A stretch of DNA of 64,000 nt from Brevundimonas sp. NIBR10 (GCF_027912515.1 NZ_CP115464.1:3008501-3072500); one strand, 5' to 3'; positions 46,390 to 55,815 are shown, counted from the stretch's first letter. The notes: generated by a model not told the origin, from the sequence alone. A program made the numbers and translations.

Positions 46390-46633
46390 CCAACTTGGTG
46401 ACGGCGGCAAGTGGGGGTCACCGATGGCTAATGCCAATGGGCAGTCTGGAATGCGCCAGTAGCGTACATCTATCCTTGGCCAGCAATGCGATATTGGGCC
46501 AAGTGCGGCTGCTGCTAACGCTGCTGTTCCTTCCCTCTCTGGCCATCCGAAAGCGATTCATGTTGACCTAAGCCGGTCCGTTCGGTCGAGCCAAACGGGA
46601 TCGACACCAATGAGCGATGGATTGTAGCCGGCG

Positions 46634-48796
46634 ATGACAGACAGCGACGAAATGGCTTCGCCTCCTCAAGAAGCGGTCGCGGTCGTGGTCGACTGCAACT
46701 GCTTCCTGCAGCTCAGAGATCTACAGGATCTTCAGTGGCGCGAACTGCTGCCAGGGGTGAAACGGGTCGACGTGATGGTGGTGCCGTCCGTCCTCACCGA
46801 GCTCGATCAAAAGAAGGTCGACCCAAAGGATCGAGTGCGGAATCGCGCACGCGCGGCGCTCAGGCAAATCGACGCCGCCTCCGAACGCGATCCGACGCAA
46901 ATTCAGCTCCGAGACGCGCCGGTGCAGGTCAACTTGGGTCTGCCGGAGGTACCGCGGACAGACTGGTCGCTGCATCCTGGGTTGGATCCCTCGCGAGCCG
47001 ACGATGGGCTCGTAGCTCAAGCGCTCGATACGCCCACAGCGACCCCTAAAGTCCTGCTCAGCCACGACTCCGGGCCTCGCGTGACCGCTCGACGGTGCGG
47101 CCTCGCCGCAAAGGCTCCCCCGGACAGTTGGCTCCTGCCAGACCCAGTCGACCACGACCGGAAAAAGATTCTGCAGCTACAGCGCGAGAACGCGGCACTG
47201 TTGGCCCGGCACCCACAGGTCGTAGCCGACTGGGATTCCGGCCAGCTGGATTCTGGGCGGCTGAGAATCGCGCGGCTGATGGTGAAGACTCTTCGGGGAG
47301 AGGCGATAGTCTCGCTTGTCAAACGTTGCGAGCAGCTTTCGCCGCTTGCGACTGCCATCATGCGGATGGGCGAGGGTTTTTTCATCGGAAGCGACGACCT
47401 CTCTGGCGAGGCAAGCCAGTACGACCACAACCGCTATGTTGCGGCATGGGGGAAGTGGCGAGACGACCTCTACGCCTTCTTCGAACGTCTGCACGAGCGT
47501 TTGGCCGATGCGAGTCGGATTGGATCGGTCGACCTTCTTTACGAGAACCTCGGGTCGGCGACGGCGGAACGCCTCACGATCGAGATGTCGGCCTCGGAAG
47601 GCTGGCGTCTGCTGCCGGACGAGCGGGAAGTCGAGCTGATCGCGCCCCTCCCCCGCGCGATTCCTAGTCCGCCGCTAACGCCGTTCCAGCAGCGCCGTAA
47701 GGATCGCGCGGCGAAGGCCGACGAGGTCGGTCGCCAGTTCCGATCCTTGCTTCCCTACCGCGAGGAACCCCGCATTCCGACCGGCTTCTACTGGATCAAA
47801 CGACCAAACTTCGAAGGAAGGTACGGTAGCTCCGAGTGCGCCGAGTTCCGAGCGAAGGCCAAGGAAACCGACACGGTTTGGTTGATGCCGCTGCAGGCCG
47901 CTCCCCAAACCGGTAGCCTGCCCGCGCCGGAATTGCCGAACTGGGAGCCGTTCACCTGGGACAACGGCTTCACCCAGATCATTGTCTCCGAGATCCCCTG
48001 CAACTGGCTTCAGTGCCAGGAGAACTCGATCGACCCCGTCCACTTCGAGTGGATGCACACCAACTGGTCGCGCCGCCAGCAGGACGCCATGGCCGAGCTG
48101 GGACCCAAGCACCTCCAGGTCGCCTTCGACGAGTTCGAATACGGCCTGATCTATCGACGCGAGCGAGAGGGACAGCCCGAGAACCACGCGATGTGGACCG
48201 TCGGCCGCGTCTGCCTGCTGCCGAACTGCTTCTTCCTCGGCGACCATTTCGAATGGCGCGTGCCGATCGATGACGAGAACACGCTCAGCATTTCCTGGGT
48301 CTTCAATCGTGTGCCCAAGGAGTCTGAGCCCTATGTCCAGGGTCCGATCCCGACCTGGAAGGGGCCGATCAAGGATCCCGAAACCGGCCGCTGGATCAGC
48401 ACCCACGTGATCAACCAGGACTTCATCGCCTGGGTGGGTCAGGGCGTCGTCGCCGATCGCACCAGGGAGAGACTGGGACTCAGCGACCGTGGCATCCAGA
48501 TGCTGCGCAAGCAGTTGATGGCCGACATGGATGCCGTCGAGGCCGGGCACGACCCCAAGGGCGTCGTCCGAGATCCCGAGGTCGCCAAGCTGATCGTCCT
48601 GCCGGTCGCCGAGCGTGAGCATCTGACCGAAGGCCTGCCCCTGGCCGACTACCGGGCCCATCCGGTCATGGGCAAGCATCTGGAGCGGTTCATGTTCCAG
48701 GCCGGACAGCCGGCCGAGGTGTGGGACGCCTTTGTCGCCGCCATGAGCATTCCGGGCACCAAGCCGGTCGACGATCGCGTCGTCATCCAGGTCTGA
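46634..48796 (+). CDS. Chimeric ORF: PIN-domain protein fused to a headless Rieske oxygenase alpha subunit
   Basis: 720 residues made of two unrelated parts. Residues 1 to about 425: a PIN-type nuclease domain (VVVDCNCFLQL with Asp20, VMVVPSVLTELDQKK with Glu, KVLLSHDSGPRV) and a long helical C-terminal part (to about KETDTVWLMPLQ). Residues about 428-720: the catalytic domain of a ring-hydroxylating oxygenase, from PAPELPNWEPFTWDNGF, with the iron ligands Asp467, His470 and His475 in IDPVHFEWMH, and a normal C-terminus. The N-terminal Rieske [2Fe-2S] domain (CxH...CxxH) is absent, so the oxygenase half cannot take up electrons in the usual way. Codon use returns to the strongly G/C-ending core pattern at the junction (about 47,890-47,915). 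It is followed after 4 bases by gentisate dioxygenase, once its operon partner. Confidence 0.85.
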   Translation: MTDSDEMASPPQEAVAVVVDCNCFLQLRDLQDLQWRELLPGVKRVDVMVVPSVLTELDQKKVDPKDRVRNRARAALRQIDAASERDPTQIQLRDAPVQVNLGLPEVPRTDWSLHPGLDPSRADDGLVAQALDTPTATPKVLLSHDSGPRVTARRCGLAAKAPPDSWLLPDPVDHDRKKILQLQRENAALLARHPQVVADWDSGQLDSGRLRIARLMVKTLRGEAIVSLVKRCEQLSPLATAIMRMGEGFFIGSDDLSGEASQYDHNRYVAAWGKWRDDLYAFFERLHERLADASRIGSVDLLYENLGSATAERLTIEMSASEGWRLLPDEREVELIAPLPRAIPSPPLTPFQQRRKDRAAKADEVGRQFRSLLPYREEPRIPTGFYWIKRPNFEGRYGSSECAEFRAKAKETDTVWLMPLQAAPQTGSLPAPELPNWEPFTWDNGFTQIIVSEIPCNWLQCQENSIDPVHFEWMHTNWSRRQQDAMAELGPKHLQVAFDEFEYGLIYRREREGQPENHAMWTVGRVCLLPNCFFLGDHFEWRVPIDDENTLSISWVFNRVPKESEPYVQGPIPTWKGPIKDPETGRWISTHVINQDFIAWVGQGVVADRTRERLGLSDRGIQMLRKQLMADMDAVEAGHDPKGVVRDPEVAKLIVLPVAEREHLTEGLPLADYRAHPVMGKHLERFMFQAGQPAEVWDAFVAAMSIPGTKPVDDRVVIQV

Positions 48797-48800
48797 CCGC

Positions 48801-49856
48801 ATGTCCCAGGCCGCCCTGAGCAATGAACAGACCAGCCAGCTTCAGGCGCTGTACGACGAGATGCGGCCCGCGTGCCTGAGCCCGCTGTGGGAGGTGCTGG
48901 CCTCGCTGGTGACGCCCGAACCGTCGTCGGCGGTCGTGGCGCACAAATGGAGCTATGACGACGCACGCCACTATCTGATGCGCGCCGGCGATCTGATCAG
49001 CGCGGCCCAGGCCGAGCGGCGCGTTTTGATCCTGGAAAACCCGGGCCTGCCCGGTGCCTCCCGGATCACCAACAGTCTGTATGGAGGGCTGCAGTTGATC
49101 CTGCCGGGCGAGGTCGCGCCCTGCCATCGTCACACTCAGTGCGCCCTGCGATTCGTCATGGAGGGTGAAGGGGCCTTCACCGCCGTGGACGGCGAGAAGG
49201 CCTTCATGCGGCCCTTCGACCTGGTTCTGACTCCGGGTGGCCAGTGGCACGACCACGGCAATCCAAGCGACCGGCCCATGATCTGGCTGGACGGTCTGGA
49301 CATCCCGACTGTCAGCCATTTCGATGCCAGTTTCTCGGAAAGACTGGGCTGCGACGCCCATCCCGAAACCGTCCCGCCCGGCGATACGTCCAGCCGATAC
49401 GGCCACAATCTGCGTCCCATGCGGGGCAGTATCGCCGACCGTCGCCCGTCGCATCAGCCTCTGTTTCACTACCCTTACGCCGAATGGCGTTCCGCCCTGG
49501 ATCGCTTGGCCCAGGCCGGAGAGCCGGATCCGCATCTGGGCCACGCGCTGGAGTTCACAAACCCCGCCGACGGCGGGTCGATCATGCCGACGATCTTGGC
49601 CCATGTTCGCCTGCTGCCCAAGGGGTTCTCCTCCCGCAGCCGTCGATCGACCGACGCCAGTATTTATGTGGTGGTCGAGGGGGCCGGGCGGGCCTGGCTG
49701 AACGACGCGCCGATGCCATTGGCGACGCGCGACATCATGGTCGTTCCGTCCTGGACGCGCTTGCGGTTCGAGGCGGACGACACCCTGGTCCTGTTCGGCT
49801 ACTCCGACCGGGCCTGCCAGGAAAAGCTGAATCTCTACAGGGAAGAAAACGCGTGA
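48801..49856 (+). CDS. Gentisate 1,2-dioxygenase
   Basis: 351 residues, bicupin. Opens the ring of gentisate to maleylpyruvate using Fe(II). The first cupin has the metal motif PCHRHTQCALRFVMEGEGAFTAVDGEK, with LTPGGQWHDHGNPSDRPMIWLDGLD following. The second cupin (ILAHVRLLPKGFSSRSRRSTDASIYVVVEGAGRAW) has lost most histidines, as usual. It starts 4 bases after the truncated oxygenase and overlaps the next gene by GTGA. The oxygenase probably once fed it gentisate from salicylate or a related acid. Confidence 0.92.
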   Translation: MSQAALSNEQTSQLQALYDEMRPACLSPLWEVLASLVTPEPSSAVVAHKWSYDDARHYLMRAGDLISAAQAERRVLILENPGLPGASRITNSLYGGLQLILPGEVAPCHRHTQCALRFVMEGEGAFTAVDGEKAFMRPFDLVLTPGGQWHDHGNPSDRPMIWLDGLDIPTVSHFDASFSERLGCDAHPETVPPGDTSSRYGHNLRPMRGSIADRRPSHQPLFHYPYAEWRSALDRLAQAGEPDPHLGHALEFTNPADGGSIMPTILAHVRLLPKGFSSRSRRSTDASIYVVVEGAGRAWLNDAPMPLATRDIMVVPSWTRLRFEADDTLVLFGYSDRACQEKLNLYREENA

Positions 49857-50545
49857 AACTGATCTTCGAGCCGGCAGCCCCCGTTTTGGCCCCGACCACC
49901 ACAGGTGAAAGCTTTCCCATCCGTCGCCTGTTCTGCATCGGTCGCAACTACGCGGCTCATGCCCGCGAAATGGGAAAGGATCCGGACCGCGAGCCGCCCT
50001 TCTTCTTCACCGGCTGGCCCGAGACAGTCGTTCCCGACGGCAGCATCATCGCCTATCCGCAGGCCACATCGGATTACCAGCACGAGATCGAACTGGTCGT
50101 CGCCATCGGCAAGTCGGGTCGAAACGTACCGGAGGAGCAGGCGCTCGACCTCGTCTATGGCTACGCTGTCGGGTTGGACATGACACGGCGCGACCTTCAA
50201 TTCATTGCTCGCGACGCTGGCCGTCCCTGGGACGCGGGTAAGAATGTCGAGGAATCCAAGCCCCTGGGCCCGATAAGTCCGGCGGCGGGCTTCAACGTCT
50301 CGAAAGGTGCTATCACCCTGACCGTCAATGGCACGACCAGACAGACCGGCGACCTGGCCGACCTGATCTGGTCGGTTCCGGAAATCATCGCCCACCTATC
50401 CAAATTCTATCGGCTGGAGCCGGGCGACCTGATCTATACCGGCACGCCAGCCGGCGTTGGTCCGGTCGTTCAGGGCGATATACTGGTGGGGGCCATCAAT
50501 GGCTTGGGCCAACTCGCGGTCACCATCGGCCCACCGGCAACCTGA
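49853..50545 (+). CDS. Fumarylacetoacetate hydrolase-family enzyme (fumarylpyruvate hydrolase)
   Basis: 230 residues from GTG (codes VKLIFEPAAPVLAPTT), overlapping the dioxygenase stop. FAH-fold motifs: RRLFCIGRNYAAHAREMG, the metal-binding HEIELVVAIGKSGRNV, the GYAVGLDMTRRDLQ block and DLIYTGTPAGVGPV. In this context it hydrolyses fumarylpyruvate (or maleylpyruvate directly) to pyruvate plus fumarate or maleate, the last step of the gentisate route. No maleylpyruvate isomerase gene is nearby. Confidence 0.9.
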   Translation: MKLIFEPAAPVLAPTTTGESFPIRRLFCIGRNYAAHAREMGKDPDREPPFFFTGWPETVVPDGSIIAYPQATSDYQHEIELVVAIGKSGRNVPEEQALDLVYGYAVGLDMTRRDLQFIARDAGRPWDAGKNVEESKPLGPISPAAGFNVSKGAITLTVNGTTRQTGDLADLIWSVPEIIAHLSKFYRLEPGDLIYTGTPAGVGPVVQGDILVGAINGLGQLAVTIGPPAT

Positions 50546-50734
50546 TGACCCTGTTGGGCTGATTTCACCGCAGCCTGGCGGGTTCGGACGGCCTAGAGGT
50601 TGTCATGCGGCATCCACATCGGTGCGAATGCGGCGAAGGGTGGGACTTTCAGGATAACCCGGCCGAATTGAGAAGCTCCACACCCTGCCGAAATCAGGCG
50701 ACCACGGTCGCACAAGCAGCATTCGCTTCCTAGC

Positions 50735-51214
50735 GAACGCGTCAAAGGGCGGGTCTGCTGATCAGATGGTGTTGGATGTTGAAGGCATGTAGATCGCTGC
50801 GTGGGTGGTGAGGAATCTCTGCGATGCGGCTTGGGATTTGAACCTCTGCTGCTGTCGTTCTCGTCATCGACGGCCCGCCAAAGGCACATGCGCTTTCCGC
50901 CGCTCGAACAGACCATTTCATCCAGATGCCAACGAAATGGCGGCGGTTCAGCCGCTTCGCGATCAGCGTTCCAAACTCAATCGTCCAGCACCGGATCGTA
51001 TCATAGCCCACGGCACAATCCCGCGCTGCGCCAGCCCCCCCCCCCGGGGTCACGAAAACTGAGGCTGAAGCGGAAGTACAGCCATACCGCCTGATGAATC
51101 ATATCGCTTGGAAATCGGTGGCGCTTGAACGAGACCGGCTTCACGAGACGTCATCTCCATCAGCGGCTTAAGGCACGTTCAATGGAAATGGATTGGCCCT
51201 AGACTGACAGTACC
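50735..51214 (-). pseudogene. Decayed IS6-family transposase
   Basis: On the minus strand the remnant begins with a TIR-like CTGACAGTACC (51204-51214). It then reads, through several frame changes, as an N-terminal IS6 part (AVWLYFRFSLS), a helix-turn-helix relic (DTIRCWTIEFGTLIAKRL), the first catalytic block (WHLDEM in another frame; WRAVDDEN), and after an internal deletion the C-terminal end FNIQHHLISRPAL. A run of ten or more C lies at about 51,036-51,047. It is about 480 bases against about 800 for the intact copy at 60.8 kb and cannot code for transposase. Confidence 0.78.
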
Positions 51215-51267
51215 GTTAGGTCGATGATTAAGCCCATCTTCTTGATGACTGCAGAGGACATTCACGC

Positions 51268-52623
51268 TCAAGGATTAACCGAACCTACCGATAGTGACGG
51301 TACAAAATCTAGATCGAACAGACATGGCTCTTCGTATCGCGTTACATACTGATCGCAGTCAGCCGCGATTTCACTAGAGGAAGGGCTTGTTCCCGTATCT
51401 ATCCATTCAGACAGATTTTTGAGCAACGCGGCATACTCGGAGTTGCTGAGTTTCGAATGATCAACTTCGTTGGTGAAAGTCTGAACGAGCAGATTCGATC
51501 GCCCGGCTGATGCTACCGTCTGGCGGTAGAAATGATCTACGCCGACAAACACGGTGGGATCGTACTTGGCATGAATGGTCACTGTAGGCAGAACGATGAT
51601 CCCGCTCAGGTCGGCGTCATATGCGAGCCGTGCCACAGCCATTGGATGCGCCGAAAAGCGTTCGACCCCGGCATTCAGCGCCGCATCGTCATCCGATCCG
51701 GAATAGGTGACGCCGGCATTGGAGAAGGGATTAAGACCACCTAGCCGACGGTGGACGATGTCCTGAAAAAGGTTCGTTGCCCACGCCAGATGGGCTACCA
51801 GTTGTGGTTCGCCGATACCGGTCACACCAAGTATGTTGCGGAGGTTGGATGTCTGAAGTGCCGTTCGCTCCGAGGGCCGAAGTCCGACGCCGGTGCACTC
51901 GTCAACGCGCGCGGATAGCTCAGCCCGAGACATGCTTTGATCGGCAGGCAAACCCTGCCAGATCGGATACTGCTGCTCATCCGGCCTGGGGTGATTCCGG
52001 CAATAGAACTGGTACACGGCGCGCAGGTCGGCACGAAACCCATAGGCTCGGGTACCGCCTGAGGTCACCCCGGCCGTTAGCATGACGCCGTCGTAGTTGT
52101 TCGATCCGTCGGCGGCGATCGCGTAGAGTTCCGCCGCCTTGGCCGCGACATTGCCGCCCCATGACTGGCCGTGAAGAATGGTCCGCCTGGGCTTGCCAAA
52201 CCGGCCCCAGAAGATCGTCCTCAGAATGTCCGTGTCCTCGGCGGCCATCCGTACGCCATAGCCGCCGCGTCGATAGGTCGATCCGGCCCAGGCGTAGCCT
52301 TCCCCCACGGTCACCGCGAACCGTTGCAGATCCTCGACCGGGTCGTCCTGTGCCGGAGGCTGGGTGCGCGGCCCGCCGTGGGCGTGGACGACCAGGGTGC
52401 CGTTCCAGTCGGCCGGAATGGCGATCCAGTAGAAGGCACCCTCGTCCGACCGCCCCCGATAGCAGGCGGTGCGCGCGGGCAGGCCGTCGGGGCAGGTCGC
52501 CTCGGCAGGCTCGACGCCGGCCTCTGCAGTGGCCGCCTCGCCGGCGATCGCGCAGGCCGCCAGGAGACCGATGGCCGACAGGGCCATAACGATCGGACGC
52601 ATGGTACGGGTCAGGACCATCAT
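51268..52623 (-). CDS. Secreted alpha/beta-hydrolase
   Basis: 451 residues. Signal sequence with possible lipobox (SAIGLLAACAIAGE), then a hydrolase fold: HAHGGPRT oxyanion-type loop, the nucleophile elbow GQSWGG (Ser in HGQSWGGNVAAKAAELY), and a late VTIHAKYDPTVFVGVDHFYRQ segment with the likely acid. The catalytic His is probably in NEVDHSKLSN. Residue spacing suggests an esterase or tannase-like enzyme with an inserted lid. It lies next to a TonB-dependent receptor on the same strand, so it may process a substrate the receptor imports; no substrate can be named. Confidence 0.75.
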   Translation of the reverse strand: MMVLTRTMRPIVMALSAIGLLAACAIAGEAATAEAGVEPAEATCPDGLPARTACYRGRSDEGAFYWIAIPADWNGTLVVHAHGGPRTQPPAQDDPVEDLQRFAVTVGEGYAWAGSTYRRGGYGVRMAAEDTDILRTIFWGRFGKPRRTILHGQSWGGNVAAKAAELYAIAADGSNNYDGVMLTAGVTSGGTRAYGFRADLRAVYQFYCRNHPRPDEQQYPIWQGLPADQSMSRAELSARVDECTGVGLRPSERTALQTSNLRNILGVTGIGEPQLVAHLAWATNLFQDIVHRRLGGLNPFSNAGVTYSGSDDDAALNAGVERFSAHPMAVARLAYDADLSGIIVLPTVTIHAKYDPTVFVGVDHFYRQTVASAGRSNLLVQTFTNEVDHSKLSNSEYAALLKNLSEWIDTGTSPSSSEIAADCDQYVTRYEEPCLFDLDFVPSLSVGSVNP

Positions 52624-52731
52624 GCTTGAATCCGGAAAGAAAAGGCTGGGGCGACGCCGGAGCGCCGCCCCAGTTTCGGGGAGAAGAATGCGCTCGCGCC
52701 GCAGGTCAGCGCGTCACGAGCCTGATGCCAC

Positions 52732-55700
52732 CTAGAAGCTGGTGGACAGGTTGACGTACCAGTAGCGACCGTAGGGGCGGTACAGCGATCCCAGATAGCC
52801 TGATTGCGCCAGGGGAGGTGTTTCGTTGGTGATGTTGCGGGCACCGACGCGGACCTTGGTTCCACGGACCCAGCCCATGGCATCGTCGAACTCGTACTGG
52901 CCATACAGGTTACCGGTGATCTGGCTATCGACCTTCCACTGTTCGCCGGTGGTGGACAAAAAGCCGGTCTCGCGTACCGCGCCCGTATACTGGGCGAACG
53001 CTCCGACCTGCCAGGGTCCGTTGGACCAGGTCAGATTGGACGTGACCTTCCACTCGGGCCGGCCGTTGCGCGCCAGCAGGTTGGACGCGATCGGCAGTGG
53101 CGTCGCGGGATTGATCGTCCCGGCGTCGCGGGCCGCGTCCAGTTCGTCGATCGCGGGGCCTGCATCACGATTGAAGTCGATCAGCTTGGCGGCGTTCAGG
53201 CTGAAGCGGAACCGGCCGATCGGCGTGTCGCGCAGCCGCCATTGCATCCCGAAGTCGATGCCCTGCACGTCCTGTGGCAGCAGGTTCACGAACCGGTCCG
53301 AGACGCTGAGCAACTGGCCGACCGGCGCGATACCCGTACCGGCGAAGAAGGCGACGTCGTCGACGGTCGGCGCCGCGCGGTTGACGTTTGCGCTGGAACT
53401 GCCCTGGACCCGGGCCAGATAGTCCTGAACCACGCCCGTCTGGCCGCCGATCAGGCCGACGATGTCGGTCTGTTCGATCTTCCAGCGATCGACGGTAAAG
53501 GTGAAGTCGCCCCAGCTCGGTGGGATGAAGGTCGGCTGGAACACCAGACCGACGGACTGGTTGGTGCTCTCCTCGGGTTTCAGGTCCGGATTGCCCGAGA
53601 CCAGCAGCGAATAGCCGATCGACTGGGAACAGGCGTTGAAGGTGGCGATCCGGCGCGCCCGCAGGTCCGCCTCGCAGCGGATGTAGTCGTTGTTGGTGGC
53701 CAGGCGCGCATAGGTCGCAGCATTGGTCTGTTCCAGGTTCGGCGCGCGGAAGCCTTCGGAGTAGGACGCCCGGACCCGCAGTCCGTGACCGATGTCCCAG
53801 GCACCCGCGATCTTGGGCTTGGCCACATTGCCGAAGTCGGAATAGTTCTCGTAGCGACCGGCGACCTGGAAGGTCAGGCTCTCGACGAACGGGATGTTCA
53901 TCCCCGGCGAAACGACGGGCACGGCGAACTCGACATAGGCCGAGAACACGTCCCGTTCGCCGTGGGTGTCCGGGTTGGAGCTGACGGCGGCCAGGTTCGA
54001 GATGCTGATCGTGCCGTCCACGACGTCGCGGAAGATGTTGGTGCCGTCCAGATCGGCGTCGCGGTCGTCGTCCTGGGTCTCATGGCGCGCCTCGACACCA
54101 AAGGCCACGCCCAGCGGCCCGGCCCAAAGGTTCAGCAGGTCCGGCCGGGAGACCTTGAAGTCCCACAGGGTCAGGCCGGTCTCGGATTCGCGCACCAGGT
54201 CGGTCGAGATGGCGTCGATCGCGACCTGGGAGCTGGGGGTGCAGTCGCCGAACGTCGTGGTGGTCACGCACCCGCCGTTGAAGGGGTTGTAGGCGTCGGG
54301 CGTCGACAGGGCCAGGCTGGCCTGAAGCGCGGTCATGTTCACCGCATTCGAGGTGTCGGTGGCCCCGGCCTGCGAATACATCAGCGCGCTTTCCCAGTTG
54401 AAGCCGCGCCATTCACCGCGCAGCCCGCCCAGCAACCGGGCCTGATAGTTGTCGACATCGACCGTCTGGAACCCGGTGTCATTGAAGCGGTAGTTGGTCA
54501 GACGGACTGGCAGGCCGGCCGTCGGCACGCCGGTCAGGCCGGACAGCCGGTTCGGATTGGCCTGGCCGTTGGCGAAGGTCACCGGGCCGAACGGGTTCCA
54601 GTAGTTGGACGCCGGGATGTAGATGGCGTTCAGGTTGATGGTCGGCGGCTGGATGTTCTGGGTCGTCGCGGCATAGAAGCCGATCTCACCAAAGGCCGTG
54701 ATCCCGTTGTCAAAGTCGTAGTGACCGGTGAAGAAGGTGTTCAACCGCTCGACTTCTGGGGTCACCGTGGTGCCGATGGCCGTATCGTAGCGCAGGTCAC
54801 GGCCAGCGCCGGTGAAGCTGATCGCCCCCGAGGCGATACAGATGTCTGTCGCGATCGGCGCGCCACAGCCATAGCTGGACGGCTGGCTGTGGAAGACCCC
54901 GGCAGCGGTGGTCAGGGCCGTGCCGTTCCTGCGGATCGCCGTCGTTGTCCGTGCCGCGAGGCTAGCCCAGGCACCCCGCGTAGCCCGGGCATCCGGGTCG
55001 GCCGAGGTCTCGAAACCGGGCTCGTTCGCGAAGAAGGGACGCAGATCGGCCGAGGCCGTGAAATCCTGGTCCTCGGCCAGCAGGGCCTCGCGCTTGGTGT
55101 AGTCGATGAAGGCAGAGACATTGCCCTTGGCGAAGTCCTTGCCCGCATGGACGCCCAGGGTGAACTCCCGCAGGTGGGTGCCCTCCGCACCGCCATATTG
55201 GGTCTCGACCTCGAGGCCGTCGAAATCGTCTTCCAGAACCGTGTTGACTACGCCGGCGACCGCGTCCGCGCCGTAGATGGCGGCCGCGCCGTCCAGCAAC
55301 ACTTCAAGCCGCTCCAGCCCTGATACAGAAATGGCGTTGGAGTTGTAGCTGAGCACCGGCACAGTCCCCGTGTCTGACGTGCCCTGGCTGGTCGGGTGGG
55401 AAACGATCCGGCGACCGTTCAGAAGGACTAGAGTGTTGCCGACGCCGAGCGAGCGCAGATTGACCGAGTTGACGTCGCCGCGCGCTGCGTTGGAGGTCTG
55501 GGGATTGTTGGCCGCGGAGAACAGCACGTCGCCCATCTGGGGAATGGACCGCAACAGATCGTCGCCGTTCACCGCACCGGTGGCCAGGACCTCATCGGCC
55601 GTGATGACCGTCACGGGCAGGGCTGCCGTCGTCGAGGCACCGCGGATCTGGGATCCAACAACGACGACGTCCTCGACCTGGGCCGCGTCGGGGTCGATCC

Positions 55701-55815
55701 CGTCGGGCTGCGCGGCGGCATCCTGCGTCGGCGGCGTCTGGGCCATTGCGGCACCCGCCAGGGTCAGTACGGCGGCGGCCGTTGTCGCGAACAGTGTGCT
55801 CTTCAAGGTTCTCAT
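52732..55815 (-). CDS. TonB-dependent outer-membrane receptor
   Basis: 1027 residues from MRTLKSTLFATTAAAVLTLAGAAMAQ, with GAGGAAC upstream. The TonB box region (VEDVVVVGSQIRG), the plug domain (LPVTVITADEVLATGAVNGDDLLRSIPQM, GNTLVLLNGRRIV, LERLEVLLDGAAAIYGADAVAGVVN) and a large barrel with the signature RASYSEGFRAPNLEQ are visible. It ends with an aromatic strand (RYWYVNLSTSF). The size is typical of the Caulobacterales receptors that import sugars, aromatics or peptides. It lies upstream of the hydrolase gene and next to a dctA-type transporter. Confidence 0.94.
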   Translation of the reverse strand: MRTLKSTLFATTAAAVLTLAGAAMAQTPPTQDAAAQPDGIDPDAAQVEDVVVVGSQIRGASTTAALPVTVITADEVLATGAVNGDDLLRSIPQMGDVLFSAANNPQTSNAARGDVNSVNLRSLGVGNTLVLLNGRRIVSHPTSQGTSDTGTVPVLSYNSNAISVSGLERLEVLLDGAAAIYGADAVAGVVNTVLEDDFDGLEVETQYGGAEGTHLREFTLGVHAGKDFAKGNVSAFIDYTKREALLAEDQDFTASADLRPFFANEPGFETSADPDARATRGAWASLAARTTTAIRRNGTALTTAAGVFHSQPSSYGCGAPIATDICIASGAISFTGAGRDLRYDTAIGTTVTPEVERLNTFFTGHYDFDNGITAFGEIGFYAATTQNIQPPTINLNAIYIPASNYWNPFGPVTFANGQANPNRLSGLTGVPTAGLPVRLTNYRFNDTGFQTVDVDNYQARLLGGLRGEWRGFNWESALMYSQAGATDTSNAVNMTALQASLALSTPDAYNPFNGGCVTTTTFGDCTPSSQVAIDAISTDLVRESETGLTLWDFKVSRPDLLNLWAGPLGVAFGVEARHETQDDDRDADLDGTNIFRDVVDGTISISNLAAVSSNPDTHGERDVFSAYVEFAVPVVSPGMNIPFVESLTFQVAGRYENYSDFGNVAKPKIAGAWDIGHGLRVRASYSEGFRAPNLEQTNAATYARLATNNDYIRCEADLRARRIATFNACSQSIGYSLLVSGNPDLKPEESTNQSVGLVFQPTFIPPSWGDFTFTVDRWKIEQTDIVGLIGGQTGVVQDYLARVQGSSSANVNRAAPTVDDVAFFAGTGIAPVGQLLSVSDRFVNLLPQDVQGIDFGMQWRLRDTPIGRFRFSLNAAKLIDFNRDAGPAIDELDAARDAGTINPATPLPIASNLLARNGRPEWKVTSNLTWSNGPWQVGAFAQYTGAVRETGFLSTTGEQWKVDSQITGNLYGQYEFDDAMGWVRGTKVRVGARNITNETPPLAQSGYLGSLYRPYGRYWYVNLSTSF

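Noticed and set aside
46634..47900. VapC-type toxin
   Set aside because: The PIN part is about three times longer than VapC and has no small antitoxin gene upstream.
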